Below, piece by piece: positions 4,979-5,546 of a stretch of DNA of 5,546 nt. The translations under genes and the position numbers were made by a program. The notes beneath the pieces were generated by a model. The model searched no databases, was not told where the DNA came from, and saw nothing but the letters and a program-made list of their open reading frames with translations. How positions within the stretch are numbered: the first letter of the stretch is position 1; the number at the start of each line of letters is the position of its first letter. This stretch comes from Chamaesiphon sp. (GTDB lineage Bacteria > Cyanobacteriota > Cyanobacteriia > Cyanobacteriales > Chamaesiphonaceae). Location: assembly GCA_026785875.1 (NCBI GenBank), contig JAJAZF010000067.1, positions 1 to 5,546 on the forward strand, given 5' to 3'.

Positions 4979-5437
4979 ATGCCCCAGTTAGTTTTAGTCA
5001 ATCCTCAAATTCCGCCCAATACCGGAAATATCGCGCGGACTTGTGCCGCTACTCGGACTCAATTACACTTAGTCGGGCCATTAGGGTTTGAAATCACCGA
5101 TCGTTATCTCAAACGAGCTGGACTAGACTACTGGCCTTATGTTAGTCTCAAAATTCATCCGTCGATCGACGCATTTATTGAATTTCGGCTCCAACAACCT
5201 GGACGTTCGGTCGGGTATAGCGTTAGGGGTGCTTGCAGTCAATTTAAATTTCAGTTTCACGCCGATGACTGGTTGTTATTTGGGAGCGAAACTAATGGAC
5301 TACCCGACCAAATCCTGGAACATTGTGCTGCGACAGTATATATCCCGATGAGCGAACCAGGCGTTAGAAGCCTCAATCTCTCTGTGAGTGCCGCGATTGG
5401 ACTATTTGAGGCTCGTCGTCAATTGAGTATGGAATAG
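4979..5437 (+). CDS. trmL: tRNA (cytidine/uridine-34 2'-O)-methyltransferase TrmL
   Basis: This SPOUT-superfamily RNA methyltransferase transfers a methyl group from S-adenosylmethionine to the ribose of the wobble nucleotide 34. In E. coli TrmL acts on two leucine tRNAs. The 152-aa length is close to E. coli TrmL (157 aa), and the protein is a minimal single-domain enzyme. The motifs are NPQIPPNTGNIARTCA (8-23), KRAGLDYW (45-52), FGSETNGLP (101-109), IPM (122-124) and RSLNLSVSAA (130-139). The last three form the trefoil-knot cofactor site, and all key segments are present. I chose ATG 4979: family members begin two to four residues before the first beta strand. The in-frame TTG at 4958 would add seven residues with no family support. 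The gene ends in TAG and is followed by a hairpin. It lies 248 bp after gshA on the same strand and is probably transcribed separately. Confidence 0.92.
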   Translation: MPQLVLVNPQIPPNTGNIARTCAATRTQLHLVGPLGFEITDRYLKRAGLDYWPYVSLKIHPSIDAFIEFRLQQPGRSVGYSVRGACSQFKFQFHADDWLLFGSETNGLPDQILEHCAATVYIPMSEPGVRSLNLSVSAAIGLFEARRQLSME

Positions 5438-5483
5438 AGTCCGCTCTAGTGGTGTAGATTCCAGACAGGATATAGAGCACAGT

Positions 5484-5509
5484 GCCCGATCTACACTGGT
5501 AGATCGGGC
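5484..5509 (+). terminator. Hairpin downstream of trmL, probable terminator
   Basis: GCCCGATCTAC (5484-5494) pairs perfectly with GTAGATCGGGC (5499-5509) around an ACTG loop, 46 nt past the trmL stop. ACA/TGT (5479-5481 with 5510-5512) can extend the base with a 2-nt bulge. The stem is followed by TGTTGATTTCG, a weak U-rich tract. An upstream segment, GTGTAGAT (5452-5459), can alternatively pair with ATCTACAC (5489-5496), which would disrupt the stem. Confidence 0.55.
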
Positions 5510-5546
5510 TGTTGATTTCGATCGAGTAAGTAGTGAGGAGATCTCA

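Overview
The window looks like chromosomal DNA of a cyanobacterium. The evidence is a FurA-type iron regulator with the cyanobacterial five-cysteine pattern, a Tab2/Atab2-family protein (a family of oxygenic phototrophs), a cyanobacterial-type glutamate-cysteine ligase, HIP1 octamers (GCGATCGC, for example at 3409-3416 and 4231-4238) with many CGATCG cores, and short heptanucleotide tandem repeats of the kind known from filamentous cyanobacteria. The genus cannot be fixed from the sequence alone.

Layout, left to right. Positions 1-316 hold no convincing gene, only palindromic repeats downstream of fur. fur (minus, 317-772) follows, with a good sigma-70-type promoter and a candidate Fur box upstream. 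Positions 773-1101 hold that promoter, a perfect 21-bp hairpin that could act as a bidirectional terminator, a second copy of the palindromic repeat seen at 1-46, and TTAGGG-type heptads. A PmbA/TldE-like gene (minus, 1102-2388) and a Tab2-like gene (minus, 2492-3352) come next. A 241-bp divergent intergenic region separates them from gshA (plus, 3594-4730). After a long imperfect hairpin and a 248-bp gap comes trmL (plus, 4979-5437), followed by a hairpin that is probably its terminator.

All five genes are housekeeping or photosynthesis-related and appear intact. I see no mobile-element gene, CRISPR array, rRNA or tRNA, and no defence or biosynthetic system. Fur (iron homeostasis), Tab2 (in plants and algae, translation or assembly for photosystem I, the most iron-rich photosynthetic complex) and GshA (glutathione synthesis) make a plausible iron/redox/photosynthesis neighbourhood, but the sequence shows no direct functional coupling.

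The most notable material lies between the genes. One palindromic repeat family has two copies that differ by a compensatory base-pair change. Arrays of different 7-bp units sit directly against the start codons of pmbA and gshA and run across the stop codons of the Tab2-like gene and probably pmbA. I found no convincing undescribed protein system here.
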